Below the pieces are notes generated by a model. That model worked only from the letters and a program-made list of their open reading frames with translations, was not told the origin of the DNA and did not search any database. A DNA stretch of 64,000 nt from Agaribacterium sp. ZY112 (lineage in GTDB: Bacteria > Pseudomonadota > Gammaproteobacteria > Pseudomonadales > Cellvibrionaceae): assembly GCF_041346925.1 (NCBI RefSeq), contig NZ_CP166840.1, positions 1,240,001 to 1,304,000 on the forward strand, read 5' to 3'. The position numbers and the translations under genes were made by a program. Shown here piece after piece: positions 25,098-33,382 of this stretch. Position 1 is the first letter of the stretch. Every line of letters starts with the position of its first letter.

Positions 25098-26177
25098 ATG
25101 CTAAAAGAAACTGCTTTGGTTAATTTACACCGTGAACTTGGTGGCAAGCTGGTTGATTTTGGTGGCTGGAATATGCCTTTGCATTACGGCTCGCAAATGG
25201 AAGAGCATCATCAAGTGCGCAAACATGCGGGCTGGTTTGATGTGAGCCATATGACGGTGATCGATGTTCAGGGTGACGATGCGCAAGCCTATTTACAGTA
25301 TCTGTTGGCTAATGACGTAGCTAAGCTCAAGCAAGTTGGTAAGGCTTTATATAGCGGCATGCTCAATGAGAAGGGCGGCGTCATAGATGACTTAATTGTC
25401 TACCTTATGGATTTTGGTTATCGAGTAGTTGTTAACTGTGCAACGCGTGAGAAAGATTTGGCTTGGATGAATAAGCAAGCCGAAGCCTATAACGTGGAAC
25501 TTGTTGAGCGTGATGACTGTGCGATGATTGCTGTTCAGGGGCCAAAAGCCAGAAGCATAGTGGATTCATTGATCGCTGTTCCTGAGCTTGCTGTTTTTGT
25601 CGGTGCTCTTGTGCAGGTTGACGATGAAGTGTTTTTTGTGGCCCGTACTGGCTATACCGGTGAAGATGGCTATGAAATTATGTTACCCGCAAATAAGAGT
25701 GAGGCATTTGCGAGGCAATTGACAGAAGCCGGTATTATCCCTTGTGGTTTAGGTGCCAGAGATACCTTGCGTTTAGAGGCTGGTATGAATTTGTACGGCC
25801 ATGAAATGGATGACAGCGTTAGTCCTCTTGAGGCTAATATGGTTTGGACTTTAGCTATGCAGCCTGAAGCTCGGACTTTTGTTGGGCGTCAAGCTTTGGA
25901 TGAGCAGCGTTTAGCTGGGCCAATTAATAAATTGGTTGGTTTAGTGATAAAGGGTAAAGGTGTGCTTCGCGCGGAACAAGAAGTGCTTATGAACGGATCT
26001 GATTTAAAGGGAGTGATTACCAGTGGTAGTTTTTCTCCTACACTTGCAACATCGATAGCATTGGCCCGTGTGCCTGTTGAGTTTGAGGGTGAGTGTGAAG
26101 TAATGATTCGCAATAAAGTGATTGCAGTTGAGTTAGTTAAACCGTGTTTTGTGCGCAATGGCGCCAAAGTATTTTAA
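25098..26177 (+). CDS. gcvT: Aminomethyltransferase (glycine cleavage T protein)
   Basis: Moves the methylene carbon from the lipoyl arm of GcvH to tetrahydrofolate, releasing ammonia. 359 residues. Family stretches: [39 protein letters not shown], the tetrahydrofolate-site region [33 protein letters not shown]. The frame opens at 25065, but ATG 25098 ([14 protein letters not shown]) is the homologous start. gcvH follows 28 bases later. gcvP is not in the window, since a strong terminator closes the pair. Confidence 0.96.
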   Translation: MLKETALVNLHRELGGKLVDFGGWNMPLHYGSQMEEHHQVRKHAGWFDVSHMTVIDVQGDDAQAYLQYLLANDVAKLKQVGKALYSGMLNEKGGVIDDLIVYLMDFGYRVVVNCATREKDLAWMNKQAEAYNVELVERDDCAMIAVQGPKARSIVDSLIAVPELAVFVGALVQVDDEVFFVARTGYTGEDGYEIMLPANKSEAFARQLTEAGIIPCGLGARDTLRLEAGMNLYGHEMDDSVSPLEANMVWTLAMQPEARTFVGRQALDEQRLAGPINKLVGLVIKGKGVLRAEQEVLMNGSDLKGVITSGSFSPTLATSIALARVPVEFEGECEVMIRNKVIAVELVKPCFVRNGAKVF

Positions 26178-26205
26178 GAATTAGAACTATTATTGAGGCC
26201 TTACT

Positions 26206-26592
26206 ATGAGTGAATTACGAGACGAGCTGAAATACCTAGCGAGCCACGAGTGGGCCCGTGTTGAAGCCGATGGTACTGTAACTGTTGGTATTACCGACTT
26301 GGCGCAAGAAGCATTAGGTGATGTGGTTTTTGTTGAATTACCAGAGGTTGGATCGGAAGTCGTGGCGAATGCTGAAGCCGGCGTTGTTGAAAGTGTTAAA
26401 GCGGCATCAGATATATTCTCCCCTGTTAGTGGAGAGGTCATTGCCATTAATGAAGTGCTTGAAGAGGCTCCTGAAACCGTTAATGCTAGCCCTTATGATG
26501 ACGGTTGGTTTTTTAAAGTTCAGCCAACGGAGTTGGGTGAACTTGATAATGCTTTAGATGCTGAGGCTTATAAGGCTGGCGCCGAAGACTAA
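26206..26592 (+). CDS. gcvH: Glycine cleavage system H protein
   Basis: Lipoyl carrier that shuttles the aminomethyl group among P, T and L proteins. 128 residues. Conserved [31 protein letters not shown], the lipoylation Lys in [17 protein letters not shown], and the C-terminal [10 protein letters not shown]. Follows gcvT at 28 bases and ends with a symmetrical terminator. The P protein and lipoylation genes lie elsewhere. Confidence 0.97.
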   Translation: MSELRDELKYLASHEWARVEADGTVTVGITDLAQEALGDVVFVELPEVGSEVVANAEAGVVESVKAASDIFSPVSGEVIAINEVLEEAPETVNASPYDDGWFFKVQPTELGELDNALDAEAYKAGAED

Positions 26593-26607
26593 ATTTCTAT
26601 GCTGTAC

Positions 26608-26639
26608 AAAAAAAGGGCTCTTAATTAGAGCCCTTTTTT
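26608..26639. terminator. Bidirectional terminator between gcvH and the PBP-like gene
   Basis: AAAAAAGGGCTC / GAGCCCTTTTTT, a perfect 12-bp stem including the A/T runs, with a 7-base loop. It serves both convergent transcripts. Confidence 0.9.
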
Positions 26640-26675
26640 GTTTTTGCTGTTTAATTAGCTTACTAGAGGCTTGTA

Positions 26676-27086
26676 CTAAAATTTGCCTAGTACTTTTACA
26701 TCTGCAGTTACTGATGCCGCATCAACATAGCCTATTAAATTAGGATTGCCTGCGACTTCTGCGATTACTGCGGCATCGCCATCAAGCTCTTTAGGTGGCG
26801 TTCCCTTCCCTGTAAAAACCAGTTTTGACCAATACGCTTTGATTTGGCTGTTGCTTTTATTTAGCACTGCACGATTAAAACCGCTAGCCGCACCGCTGCC
26901 ATCTTTTTGGTTGACGGGGGTGGCGTTTACGCCGCCTATCTTTTTCGTTTTACCTAGATAAAGACGTTCAAGTTCTTTTACATCGGCCGCACTGATGCTG
27001 GAACTGTTAGAAACAATGACGGCTACTTCGGCACTGCTGCTAGCACAAAAGCCAACAAGGCCTAAAATTAGAATTAACTTTTTCAT
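26676..27086 (-). CDS. Half-size phosphate-binding-like periplasmic protein
   Basis: 136 residues with signal peptide (LILGLVGFCASSSAE). The rest resembles one lobe of PstS-type binding proteins (AVIVSNSSSISAADVKELE; LGKTKKIGG; PVNQKDGSGAASGFNRAVL; IKAYWSKLVFTGKGTPPKEL; GNPNLIGYVDAASV). It lacks the second lobe, so it is too short for a classical two-domain binding protein. It lies 12 bases after the porin gene and two genes after a chemoreceptor. A role in passing a phosphate-like ligand to the receptor or in shaping porin uptake is inference. A homologous small family occurs in marine gammaproteobacteria, often beside similar porins. Confidence 0.82.
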   Translation of the reverse strand: MKKLILILGLVGFCASSSAEVAVIVSNSSSISAADVKELERLYLGKTKKIGGVNATPVNQKDGSGAASGFNRAVLNKSNSQIKAYWSKLVFTGKGTPPKELDGDAAVIAEVAGNPNLIGYVDAASVTADVKVLGKF

Positions 27087-27098
27087 TATTAGGCCTCC

Positions 27099-28328
27099 TT
27101 AAAATACGGTGTCGACAACAAAGCGATATATTTGACCGCTGGCGTCGGCGTCAGTGGCGTCATCAATATCTGATACTTCCAGTTTAAACGCAGCTCCCGG
27201 TGTGAAATCCCAGCGCATACCAACGGTATTGGTGGTTCTATCCGTGGCCACAAAGTTTTGGGCAAGGCCATCAACAGCCATGGCCATGCCTGCTGTTTGC
27301 GCGGCTAGTGTGGGGCCATAAATGGCAGGGTCTAAGACCGTAATTGTATCGGCAATATCTGCTGCATCATCGTTGGCTTGGGACTGAGTAACGTGCAGCA
27401 TGACAGGTCCAAATGTATAACCCACACTTACATAAGCTCTGTTCTGTTGACCTAGAGGGCCTGAATCCGCTTTAAGCTGAGTCATTTCTGCTACAACAAG
27501 CAAGTTATTCCATTCAACTTTTACACCCATTTCATCAAATGTGAAGCGCTCATCTTGCACACTGAGATTATTGGCGGCTTGGGTATAACCTGGGTCATTT
27601 AAACCTGCGCTCATAGCGTTAAGTGCGTCTTGTAAATCACCAATAGTACCTATGGCTGGGTCAACATAGACATTTTCTAAACCGTTAAAGCTCACTTTTT
27701 GGGCTTCATGATGGCTGAGGCGCAAAGTGAGCCATTCCCAGTTAAAGGTTAATGCCAGACCGGCTTGATCACGGATGCGGGTGTCTATTTCTTCTCCTCC
27801 TTGCGTAAATCCGCTGTTAATCGAACCTACGTAAAACTGGGTGGTTAAATCAATGCCTGCAAAGGAGCTGTTATTAACGATATCAATACCGTCAATACTA
27901 TCTGCAGGCAGAGAATAAACATCGCTTGGTGGGCTAATCCAGTGGTAGGCATAACCGACTTCGAGAAAATCTGAGTATAAATAGAAGGGGGTTCGAAAGC
28001 GTCCGAGTCTTAATGTTGTGTTGTCTGTTGCGGCATAAGAAAGGTAGGCCCAAGCCATTTCGGCCTTCATATCTTCTGTGCCACGCGCAACTAATTGGCC
28101 TGTTGCTGAGAGCTTGTCACTAATAGAGCCCTTAAGTTGAAGGCCCAAAATGGTTTCGTTATTGAAACTCAGGTCTTCATCATAACCGGCGAGACCATCT
28201 TCACTGGCCATACCGCCGCCTGCGCTCATAAAACCGTTCCATTGTAAATCTGAAGCGAGCGCAAGTGGTGCACAAAGCCCTAAGCATACGCTGCTTGCCA
28301 GAGCGTATGCTCCGTTGAGTTTGCCCAT
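27099..28328 (-). CDS. Outer-membrane porin (phosphate-selective/OprO-like or related)
   Basis: About 409 residues with signal peptide (LGLCAPLALASDLQW). The body alternates short beta strands and Asp/Asn/Gly-rich loops (NETILGLQLKGSISDKLSATG; LSYAATDNTTLRLGRFRTPF; LEVGYAYHWISPPSDVYSL) and ends in an aromatic residue (IYRFVVDTVF), as outer-membrane barrels do. The middle segment LRLGRFRTPFYLYSDFLEVGYAY resembles carbohydrate- or anion-type porins. The start ATG 28326-28328 has AAGGAG. It sits between a chemoreceptor and a small PBP-like gene in a compact operon. The ligand is unknown. Confidence 0.85.
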   Translation of the reverse strand: MGKLNGAYALASSVCLGLCAPLALASDLQWNGFMSAGGGMASEDGLAGYDEDLSFNNETILGLQLKGSISDKLSATGQLVARGTEDMKAEMAWAYLSYAATDNTTLRLGRFRTPFYLYSDFLEVGYAYHWISPPSDVYSLPADSIDGIDIVNNSSFAGIDLTTQFYVGSINSGFTQGGEEIDTRIRDQAGLALTFNWEWLTLRLSHHEAQKVSFNGLENVYVDPAIGTIGDLQDALNAMSAGLNDPGYTQAANNLSVQDERFTFDEMGVKVEWNNLLVVAEMTQLKADSGPLGQQNRAYVSVGYTFGPVMLHVTQSQANDDAADIADTITVLDPAIYGPTLAAQTAGMAMAVDGLAQNFVATDRTTNTVGMRWDFTPGAAFKLEVSDIDDATDADASGQIYRFVVDTVF

Positions 28329-28353
28329 GGTGTTTCTCCTTGAGGACGTAAAA

Positions 28354-29955
28354 TCAGACATTAAATTGGCTGGTGATCTGCCGTAGTTGATTTGCTTGAG
28401 TTGCTAGGGAGTCGCTGCTGTGTCCGAGAGCAGCCGTTTGGGTATCGGCTTTTACTGCAATCTCATCGACGAGTTCGACGTGATGTAGAATTTTTTGCGC
28501 GAGTTCTTTTTGCCCTTCGACGGCTTGCGATACTTCGGCGCTAACATTTTGAATATTGTCCATTGAGTGGGCAATAGATTGAAGCTGATCACTAGCCTTG
28601 CGGGCTTCATTGACCGTAGAGTGCGCCTGCTCTGTGCTGCTGTTCATTGAGCTTACGGCCCGCGCTGCATTTTGTTGCAGTTGGTTAATTAAACTGTCGA
28701 TTTCTTCGGTGCTTTGCTGGGTTTTGGATGCGAGTGAACGCACCTCATCGGCAACGACAGCAAAGCCTCGGCCTTGTTCACCAGCACGTGCTGCTTCAAT
28801 TGCGGCGTTAAGGGCGAGCAAGTTGGTTTGTTCGGCAATGCCTCGTATCACTTCCAAAATCATGCCCACGGAGCTGGTATCTTCTTCAAGTTGGGAGACG
28901 ACGGTGGAGGCCTCTGCCATAGTGGCAGCAAGTCGTTCAATATTTTCAGCTGTACCATTGACCACTTGTTGGCCTTCATTAACTCGCTCGTTAGCTAGGG
29001 TTGCTTCGTGAGCAGCTGATTCGGTATTGGCGGCGACAATACCAATATTGTCATTGACTTCCGAGGCTGCTTGAGCAGCTTCATGGCTTGCGCGACGCTG
29101 TTCGGAAATATGTTCCGTGGTGTGTTCAATAATGTCATTGAGTTCATTGGCGACATCACCTAAGGGGGACGCGCTATCAATGACATCTTTAAACGTCAGC
29201 TGCAGCTTGCCCATAAAATTATTAAATTGACGAACTAGCTGGCCAATCTCATCAGAGCTGGTTTGGGGGATGCGTTTGCTTAGGTCGCCAGAGCCCTGAG
29301 CCATTTCTTTAAGCGAGTGGCGAACGGAGTTCACTTTTTGGGTAACGTTAAGGGCAACGGGGAAACCAACAATGGCAACCACAAAGATCGTGGCAATACC
29401 TATAGCAACACCAATGGTCACGGCGCGACGATTGGTGTTATTGGCATCGTCAACAAGTTCTTTCATATTGCTGCGTTGTTGTTGCTCAAGCTCGGTAAGA
29501 GCAGTTGTAACAGCTTTATAGGCTTGGGTTTTATTGGCCGCTAGATTGGCAATGTTTCCGTAGTCGGCTGTGCCCTCAACCATGCTTTTACTAAGGCTAT
29601 GTGCCTGAAGGAAGTAGTTGTCGAGTGAGTTATGCAGGGTATCTAATTGGGTTTGGCTGGATAGCTCGCCAATATGGTCAATGGTTGTATCGAGCTCGTC
29701 TTTGGTTGCGACGGCGAGATCTATTTGTTCAGAGTCGCCAGTGGTTACGGCAAGCTGAAGTTGATCGTCGACACGTAAAAGCAGGTTTGATGCGGCTTGT
29801 GTTTTTAGCAGTAATGGGAATTGTATTTCGCTCAGTTGCTTGAGCTTTACTTTATTGGCATCTGCGGAATTAATATTGGCTCCAATATAGACCACAAAGC
29901 CCACCGCAGCTGTTGCGATGATCAATATGATTTTGTTGAAAATGCTGATTCTCAA
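28354..29955 (-). CDS. Methyl-accepting chemotaxis protein
   Basis: 533 residues. TM1 about 9-28, a helical-bundle ligand domain (about 30-175, four-helix type), TM2 about 180-202, HAMP (about 203-255), then the long signalling coiled coil with the hairpin tip ([39 protein letters not shown]). No C-terminal methylesterase-docking pentapeptide is visible. It should signal to CheA/CheW, which are not in the window. The next gene (porin) begins 25 bases after its stop, and the PBP-like gene follows that, which suggests the receptor senses what the porin admits. Confidence 0.95.
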   Translation of the reverse strand: MRISIFNKIILIIATAAVGFVVYIGANINSADANKVKLKQLSEIQFPLLLKTQAASNLLLRVDDQLQLAVTTGDSEQIDLAVATKDELDTTIDHIGELSSQTQLDTLHNSLDNYFLQAHSLSKSMVEGTADYGNIANLAANKTQAYKAVTTALTELEQQQRSNMKELVDDANNTNRRAVTIGVAIGIATIFVVAIVGFPVALNVTQKVNSVRHSLKEMAQGSGDLSKRIPQTSSDEIGQLVRQFNNFMGKLQLTFKDVIDSASPLGDVANELNDIIEHTTEHISEQRRASHEAAQAASEVNDNIGIVAANTESAAHEATLANERVNEGQQVVNGTAENIERLAATMAEASTVVSQLEEDTSSVGMILEVIRGIAEQTNLLALNAAIEAARAGEQGRGFAVVADEVRSLASKTQQSTEEIDSLINQLQQNAARAVSSMNSSTEQAHSTVNEARKASDQLQSIAHSMDNIQNVSAEVSQAVEGQKELAQKILHHVELVDEIAVKADTQTAALGHSSDSLATQANQLRQITSQFNV

Positions 29956-30043
29956 ACCGAGACTCCCGGATCTATCCGTGACGTTATACTTATTAGGTAT
30001 AGTAAAGCGTCGGCTTGCTTGCTAATTTTATTTGCAATTGTAT

Positions 30044-30919
30044 TTAACTGTAGTATTCGGTGTTGCCTAACCCTAGTTCTTGGATCTGTTGTTGAAGGCT
30101 TCCGAATTCATATTCACTTAAACCACAATAAAGTAGGACGGCTTCCTCAATACGATTCCATTCGTGATCCAGGTTTTGTTGGCCTAGTACTCGCGCACTT
30201 CCACAGCAGTGTTCGGCAATTTTTAAAATAGAAATGAGGGTCTTTTTAATATTATCTGCCTCATCATCTTGTAAAATTTTGAGGACATTGTGGTGCTCAT
30301 GGATGGCTTCACATAGATAGCGTGGTAAATTCCAGCTTTTGCCGATGTAATAACCTACAACAGCGTGATTGGTTTTAATAAGTTCATTTTCTGTCTCGGT
30401 AATGCGTCGGTAGCCGCAGGCATAGCTTTGTTGAATCACTTCACTGTAGTTATCAACACGACTCATAAGCAGAGGGACACCTGCATTATGAAACAAGCCT
30501 AAGGTATAGGCCTCGTCGATATGAGAAAAGCCAATTTGTTTGGCGATGACGGTTGAGGTCTGTGCAATTTCCATGGCGTTATCCCAAAAGCGGCCAAGGG
30601 AAATAATGTCGTCGTCACTGAGTGCACCTTTTATAGAATGGGCATTAACTAAGTTGATAACGCTGTTTACGCCGAGTAGATTGACGGCTTGAAGAATTGA
30701 GGTAATGGTATTGCTGAGATTGTAAAAGGGGCTGTTAACAATTTTTAAAATGGCGCCACTTAAGCCGACATCTTGGGAGATCAGCTTGGCAATATTATTG
30801 ATGTTGCAGTTGGGATCGAGCTGCTCCATTTGCAAGTCAACCAAGATCTGAGGTTGTGGGGGAATGCTAATTCCCTGCAGGGCGTTTTGAATTTGTTCTT
30901 GGCTGAGTTCGGATGACAT
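30044..30919 (-). CDS. HDOD-domain signalling protein
   Basis: 291 residues with an HDOD output domain (SIPPQPQILVDLQMEQLDPN; IAKLISQDVGLSGAILKIVNSPFY; SITSILQAVNLLGVNSVINLV), a non-catalytic relative of HD phosphohydrolases used in regulation. The second half retains a YHH/HH-like stretch (CEAIHEHHNVLKIL) typical of the helical tail. Usually cytoplasmic, linked to c-di-GMP, chemotaxis or stress control. It lies 88 bases upstream of the chemoreceptor and 58 bases after the imelysin-like gene, all on one strand, so a role in the same regulatory unit is possible but not proved. Confidence 0.9.
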   Translation of the reverse strand: MSSELSQEQIQNALQGISIPPQPQILVDLQMEQLDPNCNINNIAKLISQDVGLSGAILKIVNSPFYNLSNTITSILQAVNLLGVNSVINLVNAHSIKGALSDDDIISLGRFWDNAMEIAQTSTVIAKQIGFSHIDEAYTLGLFHNAGVPLLMSRVDNYSEVIQQSYACGYRRITETENELIKTNHAVVGYYIGKSWNLPRYLCEAIHEHHNVLKILQDDEADNIKKTLISILKIAEHCCGSARVLGQQNLDHEWNRIEEAVLLYCGLSEYEFGSLQQQIQELGLGNTEYYS

Positions 30920-30977
30920 GGCTCTGGCTTAGTTGGCAGACACTTTTGAGTCTAGTTCAGAGCAGGGAAGCGGCAAG

Positions 30978-32054
30978 TTAAATAAACACTTGCATAAGCG
31001 TGTAAATTTTTTCTAGCAGTTGTTGTTTTTGCGTTTTGGTCTGGGGGCTGATGGACGCTTTGTGTGCCAAGCTTTGAGCTTGCTCTAATGCCTGTTTTAA
31101 GGCTTGTCGCTCATGAGTGGAGTAATAGTTCAGTGCAGGATTCAGGCTGTATAACTGTGCGTGTAAATTCTCAAAAAAGTATGAGTCTATAGTCTCGTTA
31201 TTAGTGCTGTAGTTTTGGCTTAATTGTATTAGGCTTTGGCTTAAGCTGGTTGTAACGGCATTATGTACGCTGTTAATTTGTTGTCGTGCGGGTAGTTTTG
31301 GCCAAACATTCGCTGGGCTCTTATCGGCCTGTAGTTTTTCTTGTAGTAATAAAAGCTCCTGGTTTAGCAGTTGACTTTGTAGTAATAGCAGTTGGCGCCG
31401 TCTATTGTTGGGTACTTCATCAATAGATCGGAATTGCTGATGTTGCTGTGTTTCGCTGAGGGTCTTTTGCTCAAGGTAGTCATTAGGGGGGCGTGAGCCT
31501 TGCTCTCCAAAGAGCATAAATTCAATCGCATAGATGCCGAGTACGACTTCTTCTTTATCTGTAAGGCCGTGTTGGTGCCTTAAGCTTTCGCTATTTAGGT
31601 TTATGCCAATGTCATGTACTAAGCCGGAATAGAGGTAGGGGCCAAAGCGGTCTAAATAGCCTCCTTGGATAGGCTTACTATTTATGTAAACAAGGCTGTT
31701 GTCGATGCTTTGGAAGAGGCTGGGTTCGAGCAGGTTTAGTTGAGTGAGGAGGTTCAAATCTTCAATTTTATTGGCGCAGTTGTGCCAAGCTTTTTGAGCT
31801 GCATACAGGGTTTCTAGCTGGCTTTTGGTAAGTAATTGATTGATCGCGTGCTGAAGGAAGCCGCAGTGTAGGCTGGCATCTTCAGTGTTTTCTCGAAAGC
31901 TAGCCCATAGGGATTGGCTTGCTTGCTCAATATTTATGTCACTCTGAGGCTGGGGGTCGCTCGCCTTCTCGCTTATTTGCTTGTCTGCTTCACAGGCGAG
32001 TAGCAAGGTGGAGGCAAAGAGAGCTAGCGCATAACCTACCAGTTGAATTCTCAT
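30978..32054 (-). CDS. Imelysin-like lipoprotein (peptidase M75 family, altered motif)
   Basis: Lipobox LLLACEAD. The helical imelysin fold shows at LETLYAAQKAWHNCANKIED, GYLDRFGPYLYSGLVHD and GIYAIEFMLFGEQGSR. The family's GxHxxE motif reads GIYAIE here (residues 173-178): the His is Tyr and the Glu is kept. Imelysins are found with iron-regulated uptake genes. Many members are no longer thought to be peptidases, and a metal-binding or carrier role is discussed. 358 residues, and Gln-rich near the C-terminus. Neighbours are a HAD phosphatase (23 bases upstream) and an HDOD gene. No obvious TonB receptor is nearby. Confidence 0.85.
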   Translation of the reverse strand: MRIQLVGYALALFASTLLLACEADKQISEKASDPQPQSDINIEQASQSLWASFRENTEDASLHCGFLQHAINQLLTKSQLETLYAAQKAWHNCANKIEDLNLLTQLNLLEPSLFQSIDNSLVYINSKPIQGGYLDRFGPYLYSGLVHDIGINLNSESLRHQHGLTDKEEVVLGIYAIEFMLFGEQGSRPPNDYLEQKTLSETQQHQQFRSIDEVPNNRRRQLLLLQSQLLNQELLLLQEKLQADKSPANVWPKLPARQQINSVHNAVTTSLSQSLIQLSQNYSTNNETIDSYFFENLHAQLYSLNPALNYYSTHERQALKQALEQAQSLAHKASISPQTKTQKQQLLEKIYTLMQVFI

Positions 32055-32077
32055 AGTATCTCTCTATCTGCTTAGGC

Positions 32078-32737
32078 TTAGCGCAGGCTGATTATAGGCC
32101 AGCCTTTAGCTTCTGCTGTGTCAGCTAAAAATGCGTCGGGATCTACTGCTATAGGGTTGCCAACTTTTTCTAATAAAGGCAGGTCGTTGCGAGAGTCACT
32201 GTAAAAATAAGCCTCATCTAGATCGTGTTGCTGTTCTTGTGTGCTTAACCATTGTTTTAGGCGTTCGACTTTACCTTCAGCATAACTGGGTATGCCTTTG
32301 GCTTCGCCAGTGTAGCGGCCGTTAATTATCTCTCCTTCGCTGGCAAGTAGCTGCTCAATACCAAAGCGCTCAACAATGGGGCGGGTGATAAAATCGTTGG
32401 TGGCCGTAATGACTAATAATTGATCGCCCTGTTGGCGGTGTTTTTCTACCAGGGCTTCGGCTTTAGGTAGCCAAAGAGGAAGTATTTTTTCTTGCGTGAA
32501 CTCGTTGTGAAGTTGTTTGAGCTCATCTTCTGAATAGCGGCTTAAAGGTTTTAGCGCAAAGCGAAGGTAGGCGTGTATATCGAGCTGGCCCTTGCAGTAG
32601 TCTTCATAAAAGCGGTCATTGTCGCGCTGAAACTGCTCGCCATCCACGAGCTTTTTTTCTACTAGAAATTCGCCCCAGCTGTGATCGCTATCGCCGGCAA
32701 TAAGGGTGTTGTCTAGATCAAAGATGGCAAGTGTCAC
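32078..32737 (-). CDS. HAD-family (subfamily IB) phosphatase
   Basis: 219 residues from GTG 32735-32737, chosen over a longer frame because GGAG lies five bases before it and the HAD motif then starts at residue 5. Motif I is IFDLDNTLIAGD (nucleophile Asp), motif II is ITATNDF, and motif III is YSDSRNDLPLL. This is the SerB-like IB group, similar to proteins annotated as histidinol-phosphatase-like or phosphoserine phosphatase-like. The cap region (EDYCKGQLDIHAYLRFALKPL) is typical. Cytoplasmic. It is divergent from rppH across about 130 bases. Substrate uncertain. Confidence 0.92.
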   Translation of the reverse strand: MTLAIFDLDNTLIAGDSDHSWGEFLVEKKLVDGEQFQRDNDRFYEDYCKGQLDIHAYLRFALKPLSRYSEDELKQLHNEFTQEKILPLWLPKAEALVEKHRQQGDQLLVITATNDFITRPIVERFGIEQLLASEGEIINGRYTGEAKGIPSYAEGKVERLKQWLSTQEQQHDLDEAYFYSDSRNDLPLLEKVGNPIAVDPDAFLADTAEAKGWPIISLR

Positions 32738-32866
32738 ATTGGCTCCAAGGTTATTTTGGGTGGCTGTTTTGATAGGGCGCAGTGGAAGGCTAAGCAAAGT
32801 TGCTGATGCTCCACGCTTTTTATGAAACAATAGTCGTCGATTGTAACAGTTATAGGGAGAGCAAGG

Positions 32867-33382
32867 GTGCTCGATGCGGATGGTTTTCGCCCAAACGTAG
32901 GCATTATCCTCGTGGATCAGCAGGGGCGTTTACTTTGGACGCGACGCATTGGTGGTCAAGATGCGTGGCAGTTTCCTCAGGGCGGCATTGATAACAATGA
33001 GCAGCCCGAGAGCGCTCTTTACCGTGAGTTGATGGAAGAGGTTGGGCTCAATGCTGGCGACGTTAAGCTCTTGGGAGTGACACGTGGCTGGTTGCGCTAC
33101 CGTCTGCCTAAAAAGCTTGTTCGCCCGCGAGAGCCTCAGTGTATTGGCCAGAAGCAAAAGTGGTTTTTACTAGAGCTGGTGACTGGTGAGAAGAATATAG
33201 ACCTGAATGTAAGCTCTAAACCTGAATTCGATACTTGGGACTGGGTGACCTATTGGTACCCATTAACTAAGGTGGTGTCGTTTAAGCGTGAGGTGTATCG
33301 CAAGGCGCTTAAGGAATTAAGTCCTATTTATCACCGCCGTTTTGGTCAGGTTAGCGCAGCTGCACGCAGCGGGGCTCATTAA
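32867..33382 (+). CDS. rppH: RNA pyrophosphohydrolase RppH (NudH)
   Basis: Removes pyrophosphate from the 5' end of mRNA, which exposes it to RNase E. 171 residues. Nudix box [20 protein letters not shown] with the catalytic glutamates. The N-terminal [19 protein letters not shown] is the RppH hallmark. GTG 32867 is the start, with GGGAGA about ten bases before it. The gene overlaps ptsP by one base (TAATG), so they are cotranscribed. The order rppH-ptsP-lgt-thyA is a classic gammaproteobacterial arrangement. Confidence 0.96.
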   Translation: MLDADGFRPNVGIILVDQQGRLLWTRRIGGQDAWQFPQGGIDNNEQPESALYRELMEEVGLNAGDVKLLGVTRGWLRYRLPKKLVRPREPQCIGQKQKWFLLELVTGEKNIDLNVSSKPEFDTWDWVTYWYPLTKVVSFKREVYRKALKELSPIYHRRFGQVSAAARSGAH

